Shown: piece by piece, positions 43,118 to 51,880 of the stretch
Layout of the letters: each line of letters opens with the position of its first letter
How positions within the stretch are numbered: position 1 is the stretch's first letter
Assembly (NCBI GenBank): GCA_017626325.1
Contig: JAGAIZ010000066.1
Coordinates: forward strand, 1 to 64,000
Direction of reading: 5' to 3'
Origin: Lachnospiraceae bacterium
GTDB taxonomy: Bacteria > Bacillota > Clostridia > Lachnospirales > Lachnospiraceae
Length of the DNA stretch: 64,000 bases
Translations under genes and position numbers: made by a program
The notes under the pieces: generated by a model
Told to the model about the DNA's origin: nothing
Databases searched by the model: none
What the model saw: only the letters and a program-made list of their open reading frames with translations

Positions 43118-44374
43118 ATGAGAGCACATACCGATACAACAGGCGCAACATCAGCGGAACGAACAGAAACAAGGACAATGACGGTGGGAGCAGCGGACGG
43201 GGAGATGGAAACGGTCAGAGCAACGGAGGCGAAGACAGCGGCAGGGAAAATGCCGGCAACGAAGACAGCGGCAGGGAAAATGCTGACAACGAAGACAACA
43301 GCAGGGAATGCAGCCCCGGCTGCTGTCGGCAGAGACGCAGTCGGACTGCGGCAAGACAGGAAGGAGCCTGCAAGGAACAAAGGCAGATACACAGCCGCCT
43401 TCTGCTTCCTGGCAGCGCTGCTTCTTTTTCTGTTATTATGCAACTTCGCAGTCGGCAGTATTTCCATCCCTTTAAGGGATATCTTCGATAGTTTGCGGGG
43501 GCGCGGGATAGAGGCGGCCTATGAGAGTATTCTCTGGCAGATTCGGATGCCAAGGGCGCTTGCGGCGGCTGTTTTAGGCGGGGCGCTGGGACTTTCCGGT
43601 TATCTGCTGCAGACTTTTTTCCATAATCCTATTGCGGGACCCTTCGTGCTGGGAATTTCCTCCGGCTCCAAGCTGGCGGTGGCGTTAGCCATGGTGTATC
43701 TTCTGGGAAACCGTATCGCCATCGGGTCGGGAACGCTGATACTGGCGGCTTTTGTGGGGGCTTTTCTCTCCATGGGCTTTGTGCTTCTTATCTCCGGCAA
43801 GGTGGAGAACATGTCCATGCTTGTGGTGGGAGGCGTGATGATCGGCTATATCTGCTCGGCAGTTACGGATTTCGTGGTGACTTTTGCACAGGACGCGGAT
43901 ATCGTGAACCTGCACAACTGGTCCAAGGGGAGCTTCTCTGGAATCACCTGGAATAATGTGGCGGTCATGAGTATGGTGGTGTCTGCCGCCGTAGTCATGA
44001 TTCTGTGGCTGGCAAAGCCCATCGGCGCATATCAGTTGGGAGAGGGCTACGCCCGGAGCATGGGCGTTAATCTGCGGAGGCTGCGGGTGATGCTGGTACT
44101 GTTATCCAGTCTGCTGGCGGCATGTATTACGGCATTTGCGGGGCCGGTTTCCTTTGTGGGAATTGCGGTGCCCCACCTGGTAAAGCGTCTGTTTCGTACG
44201 GCGAAGCCCCTCGTGATGATTCCGGCGTGTTTCCTGGGAGGAAGCGTATTCTGTCTGCTGTGTGATTTGCTGGCAAGGACATTGTTTGCACCGACAGAGC
44301 TCAGCATCAGCACGGTGACGGCAGTATTCGGCGCGCCGGTAGTGATCGCTGTAATGCTACGCAGGCATAGATAA
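43118..44374 (+). CDS. FecCD-family ABC permease with repetitive N-terminal extension
   Basis: The conserved part (about residue 90 on) is a FecCD/BtuC-type permease with about nine to ten transmembrane helices and motifs RMPRALAAAVLGGALGLSGY, NPIAGPFVLGISSG and FAGPVSFVGIAVPHLVKRL. The first ~85 residues are hydrophilic and repetitive (AAGK-x-x-x-TKT units) and are not part of the family. No clear ribosome binding site marks ATG 43118, which sits 8 bases after a TATAAT, so the true start may be internal. It lies between its binding protein and ATPase. Confidence 0.87.
   Translation: MRAHTDTTGATSAERTETRTMTVGAADGEMETVRATEAKTAAGKMPATKTAAGKMLTTKTTAGNAAPAAVGRDAVGLRQDRKEPARNKGRYTAAFCFLAALLLFLLLCNFAVGSISIPLRDIFDSLRGRGIEAAYESILWQIRMPRALAAAVLGGALGLSGYLLQTFFHNPIAGPFVLGISSGSKLAVALAMVYLLGNRIAIGSGTLILAAFVGAFLSMGFVLLISGKVENMSMLVVGGVMIGYICSAVTDFVVTFAQDADIVNLHNWSKGSFSGITWNNVAVMSMVVSAAVVMILWLAKPIGAYQLGEGYARSMGVNLRRLRVMLVLLSSLLAACITAFAGPVSFVGIAVPHLVKRLFRTAKPLVMIPACFLGGSVFCLLCDLLARTLFAPTELSISTVTAVFGAPVVIAVMLRRHR
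43231..43315 (+). repeat. 30-bp tandem repeat at the 5' end of the FecCD gene
   Basis: Two near-identical 30-bp units (43231-43260 and 43261-43290), each starting GAAGACAGCGGCAGGGAAAA, are followed by a partial diverged third. In the permease frame they encode TAAGKMPATK-like repeats. In another frame they read EDSGRENAGN-like, a hydrophilic linker-like sequence. Confidence 0.8.
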
Positions 44375-44392
44375 GAAAGAGAGGGAAGGGGA

Positions 44393-45193
44393 ATGCCGGA
44401 TGATTATTTGCGGACGGACCGCCTGAGCGCCGGATATCAGGAGAAGCTTGTACTGCAGGATGTAACCGTAGAAGTAGGACGCGGAGAGATCCTGACGCTG
44501 ATCGGACCTAACGGTGCGGGCAAGTCTACGCTTCTTCGAACGATTGCCGGACAATTACAGCCTCTGGGCGGCGTGGTGTATCTCGGGAAACAGGAGTTGT
44601 CGGACATGAGCGGACAGCAGCTTGCAGAGCAGATGGCTGTTGTCTTTACGGACAGAATCTATGCGGAGCTGATGACCTGCAGAGAGGTAGTTGCCGGAGG
44701 CAGATATCCTTATACGGGGCGTTTCGGCATTCTGTCGGAGAATGACTGGCGCATTGTAGATGAAGCGATGGGGCTGACAGATGTTTCGGAACTGACGGAA
44801 GCGGATTTTAACAGAATCAGCGACGGTCAAAGACAGCGTGTTCTGCTGGCCAGGGCACTGTGTCAGCAGCCGGATATTATTCTGTTAGACGAGCCGACTT
44901 CCTATCTGGATATCCGCTATAAGCTGGAATTTCTGGCTGTATTGCGGCGGCTGGCGAAGGAACGGCACTTATCCGTTATCATGTCTTTACACGAACTGGA
45001 GCTTGCGAAGCGCATTTCCGACCGGATTCTCTGTATTGGCAGCAGAGGCGTCGAACGTCTGGGCGCGCCGGGAGAAATCTTTGCTGACGGTTATATCGCC
45101 CGGCTCTTTCGCATCTCTTCGGAACGATTCGAGGACGAAGGGCTGTATCAGTATGTTAAGGATCTGGAGCAGGGCACAACGCATGGAAGCTGA
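44393..45193 (+). CDS. Iron/siderophore-type ABC transporter ATP-binding protein
   Basis: The product of 266 residues has Walker A GPNGAGKST, the signature RISDGQRQRVLLARAL (S-D-G-Q in place of S-G-G-E/Q), Walker B DIILLDEPTSYLD and the H-loop MSLHE. It matches the FepC/FecE/BtuD class that partners FecCD permeases. It completes the binding protein-permease-ATPase set of this accessory region. A GAAGGGG site precedes ATG 44393. Confidence 0.92.
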   Translation: MPDDYLRTDRLSAGYQEKLVLQDVTVEVGRGEILTLIGPNGAGKSTLLRTIAGQLQPLGGVVYLGKQELSDMSGQQLAEQMAVVFTDRIYAELMTCREVVAGGRYPYTGRFGILSENDWRIVDEAMGLTDVSELTEADFNRISDGQRQRVLLARALCQQPDIILLDEPTSYLDIRYKLEFLAVLRRLAKERHLSVIMSLHELELAKRISDRILCIGSRGVERLGAPGEIFADGYIARLFRISSERFEDEGLYQYVKDLEQGTTHGS

Positions 45194-45396
45194 CGCCCGA
45201 AAGACACGCTTCCCATCATTTCCGCATGGCTTGGCTGGGTCGGACAGGATATATTTTCTTGTTCTTTTTTTACAAAATTTCTTTTCGTAATCAATCAGAT
45301 GTGATATAGTATAAAGGAATAATGTGTCCAGGATCGATCTGTTTTCGCTAAGACGGCAAGAACAGAGGCGTCTGAGATACAGGGAACAAGGAGCCG

Positions 45397-46356
45397 ATGA
45401 AGATGGCAGAGAATGATGCCGGACTGGCAGCCAGACGCAGACGCATCCGGCTGATTAAGAAGCTGATCATCATCGTTCCGCTTTCTACGATACTGATTCT
45501 GTTCCTGTTATGCATTGTATTGGGAATCAGATTGCATTTGGCAACGAAGGAACTGCGTAATTTACGCACTCAGATAGAGACTATGACGGCTGCGGAGAAG
45601 ACCGGTGAAGTGGAAGACACCGTCGATTCCGGCAGCGCGCAGTTATATACGGCTTTAGAAGTGGATGAGTCTGACAGAAGAGAGCGCGCTGTAGGGAATG
45701 GCGTACCGGAAGCAGAAGCGGAAGAGAATTTCCGCAAAGTATATCTGACCTTTGATGACGGTCCAAGCAGTAATACGAACAGGATTTTGGATATTCTGGC
45801 TGAGTATGATGTGAAAGCTACTTTCTTCGTTGTAGGGAAAGAGGAAGAAGAATATCAGGCGTTATATAAAAGAATCGTGGAGGAAGGGCATACGCTTGCG
45901 ATGCATTCCTATAGTCATAAATATGATGAAATTTATCAGTCGATTGACAGTTATGCGGCAGATCTTAGTAAGCTGCAGGAGTTTCTGTATGATACGACAG
46001 GAGTATGGTGCAGATACTGCAGATTCCCGGGCGGGAGCAGCAATACGGTCAGCAGTGTGGATATGCACGATCTGATCGCCTATCTGGATGAACAGGATAT
46101 GTCATATTTTGACTGGAATATTTCTTCCGGAGATGCGGCGAGCGCTTACATAAGTCCGGAAGATATTATAAAGAACTGCATGGGAAATATTCAGTCCTTT
46201 GATGAGGCGATGATCTTGATGCATGACGCTTCGAATAAGGATTCGACAGTGGAGGCGCTGCCTGTGCTGATTGAGAGGATACAGCAGTTGGAAGATACGA
46301 AGATCGTTCCGATCACAGACGATACGGAACCGATTCATCATATAAGCAATGACTAA
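45397..46356 (+). CDS. Membrane-anchored polysaccharide deacetylase (NodB domain)
   Basis: A protein of 319 residues with a basic N-terminus, one transmembrane helix (about 25-47), a short coiled stalk and an extracellular NodB domain (about 115-310). All five motifs are visible: TFDDGP, HSYSH, RFPGG, a DWNISSGD segment and LMHD, so it should be an active metal-dependent deacetylase. It probably acts on peptidoglycan or another N-acetylated glycan (family knowledge). ATG 45397 or 45403 may be the start. A possible TATAGT -10 lies near 45306. Confidence 0.92.
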   Translation: MKMAENDAGLAARRRRIRLIKKLIIIVPLSTILILFLLCIVLGIRLHLATKELRNLRTQIETMTAAEKTGEVEDTVDSGSAQLYTALEVDESDRRERAVGNGVPEAEAEENFRKVYLTFDDGPSSNTNRILDILAEYDVKATFFVVGKEEEEYQALYKRIVEEGHTLAMHSYSHKYDEIYQSIDSYAADLSKLQEFLYDTTGVWCRYCRFPGGSSNTVSSVDMHDLIAYLDEQDMSYFDWNISSGDAASAYISPEDIIKNCMGNIQSFDEAMILMHDASNKDSTVEALPVLIERIQQLEDTKIVPITDDTEPIHHISND

Positions 46357-46375
46357 AGAATGGAGGATTTAGAGA

Positions 46376-47395
46376 ATGGGTTTTTTCTCAGATTTGAAAG
46401 AAGACTTATCCCAGGCTGTGAATGAGTTGATGCCGGAAGAACAGTTGGACGCTGTTATGGCAGGCAATACGGCCGGGCAGGAGAACGCTTCTGTGGATGA
46501 TTTACTGGCGGGAGCCGGTGTGGTGAACGATATGACGGGTGGAAAGGAGACTCCGGCGCAGTCAGAGCCGGAGGAATCTTTTGACTTAAGCAGTATGTTA
46601 GATAAATTGGAAGATATGGGCGTGGACGAGCCTGTCGCGGCAGCGGCAGCGGCGGAGCCGGTACTCGTGGATGAGCCGGTTATGGATATGTCTGACGAGC
46701 CTGTTATGGAGCAAATGCCCGCTGTAGAGGAGACGGTAATATCCGAAGCGGCAGCAGAGCCGGAGGTGCAGGAAGAAGAGCCGGAGCCTGTTATGGAGGA
46801 AATGGAAGAAGCGGCGGCAGAAGATGCAGACGAGCCGTCTCAGGAAGCCGAAGATACGGCGGAAGATAAGAATACAATCCAATATGACGGAGGGAAAGAG
46901 AAGAAAATGGATGTACAGACGAATCGAGTAGCAGTAGACGAGACAGCGGTTGTAACAGAAGGAATGACGATAACAGGTGATATCATTTCGGAAGGTTCTA
47001 TGGAACTGATCGGTACCGTAAACGGTAATCTTGATATCTTAGGCAAATTAAATATTACAGGTTCTATTCAGGGTAACTCCAAGGCAGCCGAGATTTATGC
47101 AGAGGGCGCTAAGATCACGGGCGAGGTTCACAGCCAGGGCAGCGTGAAGATCGGACAAAGCTCCGTCGTGATCGGTAATATCTTAGCTACCAGCGCGGTG
47201 ATCGCAGGAGCGGTTAAGGGAGATATCGACGTACAGGGACCGGTTATCCTGGACACGACGGCGATTGTTATGGGTAATATTAAATCCAAATCCGTGCAGA
47301 TTAATAACGGTGCGGTGATTGAAGGTATGTGTTCTCAGTGCTATGCGGATGTAAATCCGACATCCTTCTTCGAAGAGTTCAAGAAGAAAAAATAA
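46376..47395 (+). CDS. Bactofilin-domain protein with acidic N-terminal region
   Basis: A protein of 339 residues. The first ~175 are acidic and rich in Glu, Pro, Val and Met, with repeats like EPVM(D/E)(M/E), probably disordered. Residues about 195-325 form a bactofilin (DUF583) beta-helix with repeating segments such as GMTITGDIISEGSMELIGT and VNGNLDILGKLNITGSI. Bactofilins polymerise into cytoskeletal scaffolds that often organise cell-wall enzymes. The deacetylase gene 20 bases upstream makes a wall-shaping pair plausible (inference). The N-terminal GFFSDLKEDL could be amphipathic. Confidence 0.85.
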   Translation: MGFFSDLKEDLSQAVNELMPEEQLDAVMAGNTAGQENASVDDLLAGAGVVNDMTGGKETPAQSEPEESFDLSSMLDKLEDMGVDEPVAAAAAAEPVLVDEPVMDMSDEPVMEQMPAVEETVISEAAAEPEVQEEEPEPVMEEMEEAAAEDADEPSQEAEDTAEDKNTIQYDGGKEKKMDVQTNRVAVDETAVVTEGMTITGDIISEGSMELIGTVNGNLDILGKLNITGSIQGNSKAAEIYAEGAKITGEVHSQGSVKIGQSSVVIGNILATSAVIAGAVKGDIDVQGPVILDTTAIVMGNIKSKSVQINNGAVIEGMCSQCYADVNPTSFFEEFKKKK

Positions 47396-47419
47396 ATTAT
47401 TTTATGACGGAGGACTGAT

Positions 47420-48115
47420 ATGCAGCGTATACTGTTGAAGTTAAGCGGAGAAGCGCTTGCGGGCGACAAGAAGACAGGATTTGATGAAGAGACTGTGCGC
47501 GGTGTGGCCATGCAGGTTAAGCAGCTTGTGGATGACGGCGTTCAGGTCGGTATCGTGATCGGCGGAGGCAATTTCTGGCGCGGGCGTTCCAGTGAGAATA
47601 TTGACAGAACGAAAGCGGACCAGATTGGTATGCTTGCTACGATTATGAATTGTATCTATGTATCGGAGATTTTCCGCTCGGTCGGCATGATGACGAATAT
47701 TCTGACGCCTTTCGAATGCGGTTCCTTTACGAAGCTGTTTTCCAAGGACAGGGCGAACAAGTATTTTGAGAAAAATATGGTGGTATTTTTTGCCGGAGGA
47801 ACAGGTCACCCTTATTTTTCAACAGATACGGGAGTCGTGCTTCGTGCGATAGAGGTAGATGCGGACGTGATTCTGCTCGCCAAAGCAGTAGACGGCGTTT
47901 ATGACGCTGATCCGAGATCGAATCCGGATGCGAAGAAATATGATGAGGTCACGATTCAGGAAGTGATCGATAAGAATCTTCAGGTAATGGATATGACGGC
48001 GTCTATTCTGGCCAGAGATAATAAGATGCCGATGTGGGTATTCGGTCTGAACGAGGAAAACAGCATTGTAAATACTGTAAAGGGCAATTTTAGCGGCACG
48101 AAAGTGACCGTATGA
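47420..48115 (+). CDS. pyrH: Uridylate kinase
   Basis: PyrH makes UDP from UMP for nucleotide and cell-wall precursor supply. The product of 231 residues begins QRILLKLSGEALAG, the family signature, followed by VGIVIGGGNFWRG and a Thr/Asp-rich nucleotide site (AKAVDGVYDADPR). The length is typical. It starts the conserved pyrH-frr-uppS-cdsA block. A GGAGGA site precedes ATG 47420. Confidence 0.98.
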   Translation: MQRILLKLSGEALAGDKKTGFDEETVRGVAMQVKQLVDDGVQVGIVIGGGNFWRGRSSENIDRTKADQIGMLATIMNCIYVSEIFRSVGMMTNILTPFECGSFTKLFSKDRANKYFEKNMVVFFAGGTGHPYFSTDTGVVLRAIEVDADVILLAKAVDGVYDADPRSNPDAKKYDEVTIQEVIDKNLQVMDMTASILARDNKMPMWVFGLNEENSIVNTVKGNFSGTKVTV

Positions 48116-48140
48116 TGAAAGATAGCTGGAGGGCTGCGGA

Positions 48141-48695
48141 ATGAATGCAAGATTAAAACCTTATGAAGAGAAAATGCAGAAATCATATGATTTTCTGGTA
48201 ACAGATTTGGGCGCAATTCGTGCGGGACGGGCCAATCCGCATGTACTTGATAAGATCAGAGTGGATTATTACGGTACACCGACCCCGATTCAGCAGGTGG
48301 GTAATGTTACAGTGCCGGAGCCGCGTGTGATTCAGATAGCACCGTGGGAGAAAAGCCTGATTAAAGCCATTGAGAAAGCGATCATGATGTCCGATGTAGG
48401 CATTACGCCCAGTAATGACGGCAGTCTGATTCGTCTGGTATTTCCGGAGCTGACAGAAGAACGTCGTAAGGAACTGGTAAAAGACGTAAAGAAGCGCGGA
48501 GAGGAGAATAAAGTGGCGATCCGCAATACGAGACGCGACGGCAACGACGCGTTCAAGAAGCTTGCCAAGACGGACGAGGTGTCAGAGGATCAGATTAAGG
48601 AATTAGAGGACGAACTGCAGAAGCTGACCGACAAGTTTATTAAGGAGATTGATAAGCTGGTGGAAGAGAAGTCGAAGGAGATTCTGACAGTTTAG
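48141..48695 (+). CDS. frr: Ribosome recycling factor
   Basis: RRF splits post-termination ribosomes with EF-G. The protein has 184 residues and family motifs LGAIRAGRANPHVLDKI, YYGTPTPIQQ, PWEKSLIKAIEKAI and RVNIRNTRRD-like VAIRNTRRDGND. The length fits (about 185). It follows pyrH by 25 bases and is followed by a terminator. Confidence 0.98.
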   Translation: MNARLKPYEEKMQKSYDFLVTDLGAIRAGRANPHVLDKIRVDYYGTPTPIQQVGNVTVPEPRVIQIAPWEKSLIKAIEKAIMMSDVGITPSNDGSLIRLVFPELTEERRKELVKDVKKRGEENKVAIRNTRRDGNDAFKKLAKTDEVSEDQIKELEDELQKLTDKFIKEIDKLVEEKSKEILTV

Positions 48696-48769
48696 GAGAA
48701 GCAGCAGGGAATTAAGCGGTACGACGCCGCATATTCTGTTGTGAGACAATTAGATACAGCATAAGAGAG

Positions 48770-48807
48770 AGGGGCTTGCAGAATATAGATTCTGTTGTCC
48801 CTTTTTC
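48770..48807 (+). terminator. Intrinsic terminator between frr and uppS
   Basis: A two-part stem pairs AGGGGC with GTCCCT and CAGAAT with ATTCTG around loop ATAG, with a small internal loop, and then CTTTTTCC. It would end the pyrH-frr transcript. Confidence 0.75.
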
Positions 48808-48810
48808 CTG

Positions 48811-48848
48811 TTTCGCGGTTTACATAACGGCTAATATAATACTATGTA
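48811..48848 (+). promoter_or_regulatory. Candidate promoter of uppS-cdsA-dxr-rseP
   Basis: TATAAT lies at 48835-48840 with only a poor -35 (TTTCGC) 18 bp upstream. Alternatively TTTACA (48819-48824) pairs with TATGTA (48843-48848) at 18 bp. One of these probably starts the isoprenoid/phospholipid unit after the terminator. Confidence 0.45.
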
Positions 48849-48904
48849 CATGTAGGGTAAGCCGGAGCAAATGAGGGATAGAAAGGGAGAGGTTACAGAC
48901 AGTT

Positions 48905-49621
48905 ATGGAAGAAAACAGGAAGATTCCGAATCATGTTGCGATTATCTTGGACGGTAACGGCAGATGGGCGAAGAGCAAAGGCATGCCGCGTAATTACGGA
49001 CATGTGCAGGGCGCGAAAACAGTGGAAGTAATCTGTGAGGAAGCATATCGCATGGGAATACAGTATCTGACAGTCTATGCGTTCAGTACAGAGAACTGGA
49101 ACCGGCCGCAGGACGAGGTAGACGCGTTGATGGGCCTTCTGCGTAATTATATGAAGACCTGTCTGAAAACGGCGGCGAAGAACAATATGTGCGTGCGTGT
49201 TATCGGAGATAAGACAAGACTTGCGGAGGATATCAGAGAACGTATCAGGCAATTGGAGGAAGCGACGAAGGACAATACCGGGCTGCATTTTCAGATCGCG
49301 ATTAATTACGGCGGCAGAGATGAGATCGTCCGTGCAGTGCGCAGATTAGCTGCGCTGACGGCACAGGGAGAGCTGCGGCCGGAAGAGATTACGGAACAGA
49401 CGCTTAGCGATATGCTGGATACGCATGATCTGCCGGAGCCGGATCTTTTGATTCGAACCTGTAATGAACTTCGGATTTCTAATTTCCTGTTGTGGCAGCT
49501 TGCCTATACGGAGTTCTATTTTACACCGGTGGCATGGCCCGATTTCTCCAAAGAAGAATTAGAGAAAGCGGTGGACGCATATAATAGGAGAGACAGGAGA
49601 TACGGTCTGGTCAAAGAATAA
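48905..49621 (+). CDS. uppS: Undecaprenyl diphosphate synthase
   Basis: UppS builds the C55 lipid carrier for wall synthesis. The product of 238 residues shows the catalytic-Asp motif ILDGNGRWAKSKGMPR, YAFSTENWNRP and INYGGRDEIVRA. Near the C-terminus LLIRTCNELRISNFLLWQ appears where RTSGExRLSNFLLWQ is usual; the two Arg and the Ser that contact substrate are kept. The member is therefore probably active. cdsA follows. Confidence 0.97.
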   Translation: MEENRKIPNHVAIILDGNGRWAKSKGMPRNYGHVQGAKTVEVICEEAYRMGIQYLTVYAFSTENWNRPQDEVDALMGLLRNYMKTCLKTAAKNNMCVRVIGDKTRLAEDIRERIRQLEEATKDNTGLHFQIAINYGGRDEIVRAVRRLAALTAQGELRPEEITEQTLSDMLDTHDLPEPDLLIRTCNELRISNFLLWQLAYTEFYFTPVAWPDFSKEELEKAVDAYNRRDRRYGLVKE

Positions 49622-49697
49622 TGTGATACCACAGCATTTCTGGAAGAATGCACAAGGGCATTTTTAAGAGAAAAGAGTTTTCGGGAGGGAGAATTAC

Positions 49698-50570
49698 ATG
49701 TTTCGTACGAGATTAATAAGCGGTATCATATTGGTAGTGATTGCGCTTGCGACGGTTATGTCGGGCGGGCTTGTACTGGCAGCGGTGTTGTGCATCATAT
49801 CCCTGATTGCTTTCAGGGAACTGACGAAAGCATGCGGCGTGAATCCGGGCGACCGGAGATTCGGCGCGCCGGAGATTGCCGGAATGGTGATGACAGTGCT
49901 TTATTATGGGGTGCTTTATGCCGTTTTGTACCCGGCGGAAGGAATGAAAATATTAGATGCGGTATATCCGGTGGTATTGGCGGCTGTGGTGCTTACGATG
50001 CTGGTTCTCCTGTTTACCTATGTATTTGCTTTTCCTAAGTATAAGGCGGAGCAGATTTTTGCATCCATGTTCGCGTTTCTGTATGCGCCGCTGATGCTGT
50101 CCTTCATCTATCTGATTCGGGAGGGCTTTGCGCAGGGCAATTATCTGGTGTGGTTTATCTTCCTGTGCTCCTGGGGGAGCGATACGTGCGCCTATGCGGT
50201 CGGCATGTTGATCGGCAGGCATAAGATGACGCCGAAGCTAAGTCCCAAGAAGTCCGTGGAGGGCGCGGCAGGCGGCGTCGTGGGCGCGGCGCTTCTGTTT
50301 GTGCTTTATACGTATCTGGCGATTAACCGTTACACGGACGCGTCTCTGTCTCTCGTACTGGCGGCAGCGCTGGGCGCGGCAGGTGCATTGGCGTCCATGG
50401 TGGGAGATCTGGCGGCGTCCGCGATCAAGCGGGATCACAATATTAAGGATTACGGGAAGCTGATTCCGGGGCATGGCGGCATTATGGATCGTTTTGACAG
50501 TGTGATCGTGACTGCACCGTTGATTTTCATTGGACTGGCGTTGATTGCACGGATGTACGGAGGACTCTGA
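49698..50570 (+). CDS. cdsA: Phosphatidate cytidylyltransferase
   Basis: CdsA makes CDP-diacylglycerol for phospholipids. The product of 290 residues has about eight transmembrane helices, the KLSPKKSVEGAAGG motif and the C-terminal signature DLAASAIKRDHNIKDYGKLI followed by PGHGGIMDRFDS. All catalytic Asp residues of the family signature are present. It lies between uppS and dxr, as in most Firmicutes. Confidence 0.96.
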   Translation: MFRTRLISGIILVVIALATVMSGGLVLAAVLCIISLIAFRELTKACGVNPGDRRFGAPEIAGMVMTVLYYGVLYAVLYPAEGMKILDAVYPVVLAAVVLTMLVLLFTYVFAFPKYKAEQIFASMFAFLYAPLMLSFIYLIREGFAQGNYLVWFIFLCSWGSDTCAYAVGMLIGRHKMTPKLSPKKSVEGAAGGVVGAALLFVLYTYLAINRYTDASLSLVLAAALGAAGALASMVGDLAASAIKRDHNIKDYGKLIPGHGGIMDRFDSVIVTAPLIFIGLALIARMYGGL

Positions 50571-50640
50571 CGGAGGCAAACTGACGGAATAGACTGACAC
50601 AGATAAACTGACGGAAGTAAACTGGCTGAGAGAAAGGTAC
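50563..50640 (+). repeat. Short direct repeats before dxr
   Basis: The cdsA-dxr gap repeats ACTGACGGA or ACTGAC at irregular 14-19-base spacing (about five times), a simple-sequence-like tract with no clear hairpin. A similar TGACGGAGGC word occurs before flgE. Function unknown. Confidence 0.45.
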
Positions 50641-50652
50641 GGTATATACAAT

Positions 50653-51801
50653 ATGAAAAAAATAGGAATTCTGGGTTCCACAGGCTCTATCGGTACCCAG
50701 ACGCTTGATATTGTCAGGAAAGAGAAGGATTTGCGGGTTGTTTCCATGGCGGCGGGCTCCAATGTGGAACTGATGGAGAAGCAGGTCAGGGAATTTCAGC
50801 CGGGAATCGTCGCTATGTGGTCTGAGGAAGCGGCGGCGGACCTGCGTACGCGGCTGGCAGATCTGCCTGTGAAGGTCGTATGCGGCATGGACGGTCTGCT
50901 GGAAGTGTCCACTGTGGATGAGATGGAAGTATTAGTGACCGGGATCGTGGGAATGATAGGTATCAGACCGACGATTGCGGCTATTGAACACGGGAAGACG
51001 ATCGCGCTTGCCAATAAGGAGACGCTGGTGACGGCGGGACATATTATTATGCCGTTAGCGGCAGAAAAAGGCGTGTCCATCCTGCCGGTAGACAGTGAGC
51101 ACAGCGCGATTTTCCAGTCTATGAACGGCGAGCGGAAGGAGCGTGTCAGCAAAATTCTGCTGACGGCTTCGGGCGGACCGTTCCGTGGGAAGACGAAAGC
51201 GGAGTTGGAAAATATGACGCTGGAGGATGCGCTGAAGCATCCCAACTGGTCTATGGGCAAAAAGGTCACCATCGATTCGGCGTCCCTGTGCAACAAAGGG
51301 CTGGAAGTGATGGAAGCAAAGTGGCTGTTTGATGTGGATTTAGACCAGATCCAGGTGTTGATTCATCCCCAGAGCATCGTGCATTCTGCGGTAGAGTATG
51401 TGGATGGCGGCATTATGGCGCAGCTTGGCGTGCCGGATATGAAACTACCTATCCAGTATGCGCTTTTCTATCCGGACAGAAGACCGATGGATAACGGAAG
51501 AGTGGATTTCTTCCGGTTAAAGCAGCTTACCTTCGAAGAACCGGACACAGATACCTTTAGAGGTCTTAAGCTGGCCTATCAGGCAGCCAGACAGGGCGGT
51601 TCCATGCCCACGGTCTTTAACGCGGCCAATGAGAAGGCGGTGGCGCTTCTGCTGCAGAAGAAAATCAGATTCGTAGAGATACCGGATATTATTGAGGCGG
51701 CGATGGAAGCCCATACCGTAGTGGAGCATCCGACAGTGGAGCAGATTTTGGAAGCGGAAGCGGACGCCCATGAATATATTAAACAGAAGTTCGGAGCATA
51801 G
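50653..51801 (+). CDS. dxr: 1-deoxy-D-xylulose 5-phosphate reductoisomerase
   Basis: Dxr (IspC) makes MEP, the committed step of the non-mevalonate isoprenoid pathway. The product of 382 residues has the NADPH-binding LGSTGSIGTQTLDIV, ALANKETLVTAG, the SEHSAIFQ metal/substrate motif, HPQSIVHSAVEY and PMDNGRVDF. The pathway partner ispG lies 3.5 kb downstream. The start ATG 50653 gives the standard N-terminus MKKIGILGSTG. Confidence 0.97.
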   Translation: MKKIGILGSTGSIGTQTLDIVRKEKDLRVVSMAAGSNVELMEKQVREFQPGIVAMWSEEAAADLRTRLADLPVKVVCGMDGLLEVSTVDEMEVLVTGIVGMIGIRPTIAAIEHGKTIALANKETLVTAGHIIMPLAAEKGVSILPVDSEHSAIFQSMNGERKERVSKILLTASGGPFRGKTKAELENMTLEDALKHPNWSMGKKVTIDSASLCNKGLEVMEAKWLFDVDLDQIQVLIHPQSIVHSAVEYVDGGIMAQLGVPDMKLPIQYALFYPDRRPMDNGRVDFFRLKQLTFEEPDTDTFRGLKLAYQAARQGGSMPTVFNAANEKAVALLLQKKIRFVEIPDIIEAAMEAHTVVEHPTVEQILEAEADAHEYIKQKFGA

Positions 51802-51864
51802 ACAGACTAAAGGCGGCGTATAGCAGACGCATAGACCGTATCGTTGACGGATGAAAGCTCTGGC

Positions 51865-51880
51865 AGGGAGGAAGATTTTG
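51865..51880 (+). promoter_or_regulatory. Ribosome binding site and TTG start of rseP
   Basis: AGGGAGGA (51865-51872) lies 5 bases before TTG 51878, whose product begins MIRTIILFLIVFGVVV, the usual short N-terminus before the HExxH helix. The in-frame ATG 51851 lacks a good site and would place the ribosome binding site inside the gene. Confidence 0.65.

Noticed and set aside
43102..43491. Small acidic repeat protein (129 codons) overlapping the FecCD start
   Set aside because: It has no ribosome binding site and runs into the conserved permease region in the wrong frame; the permease frame explains the locus better.
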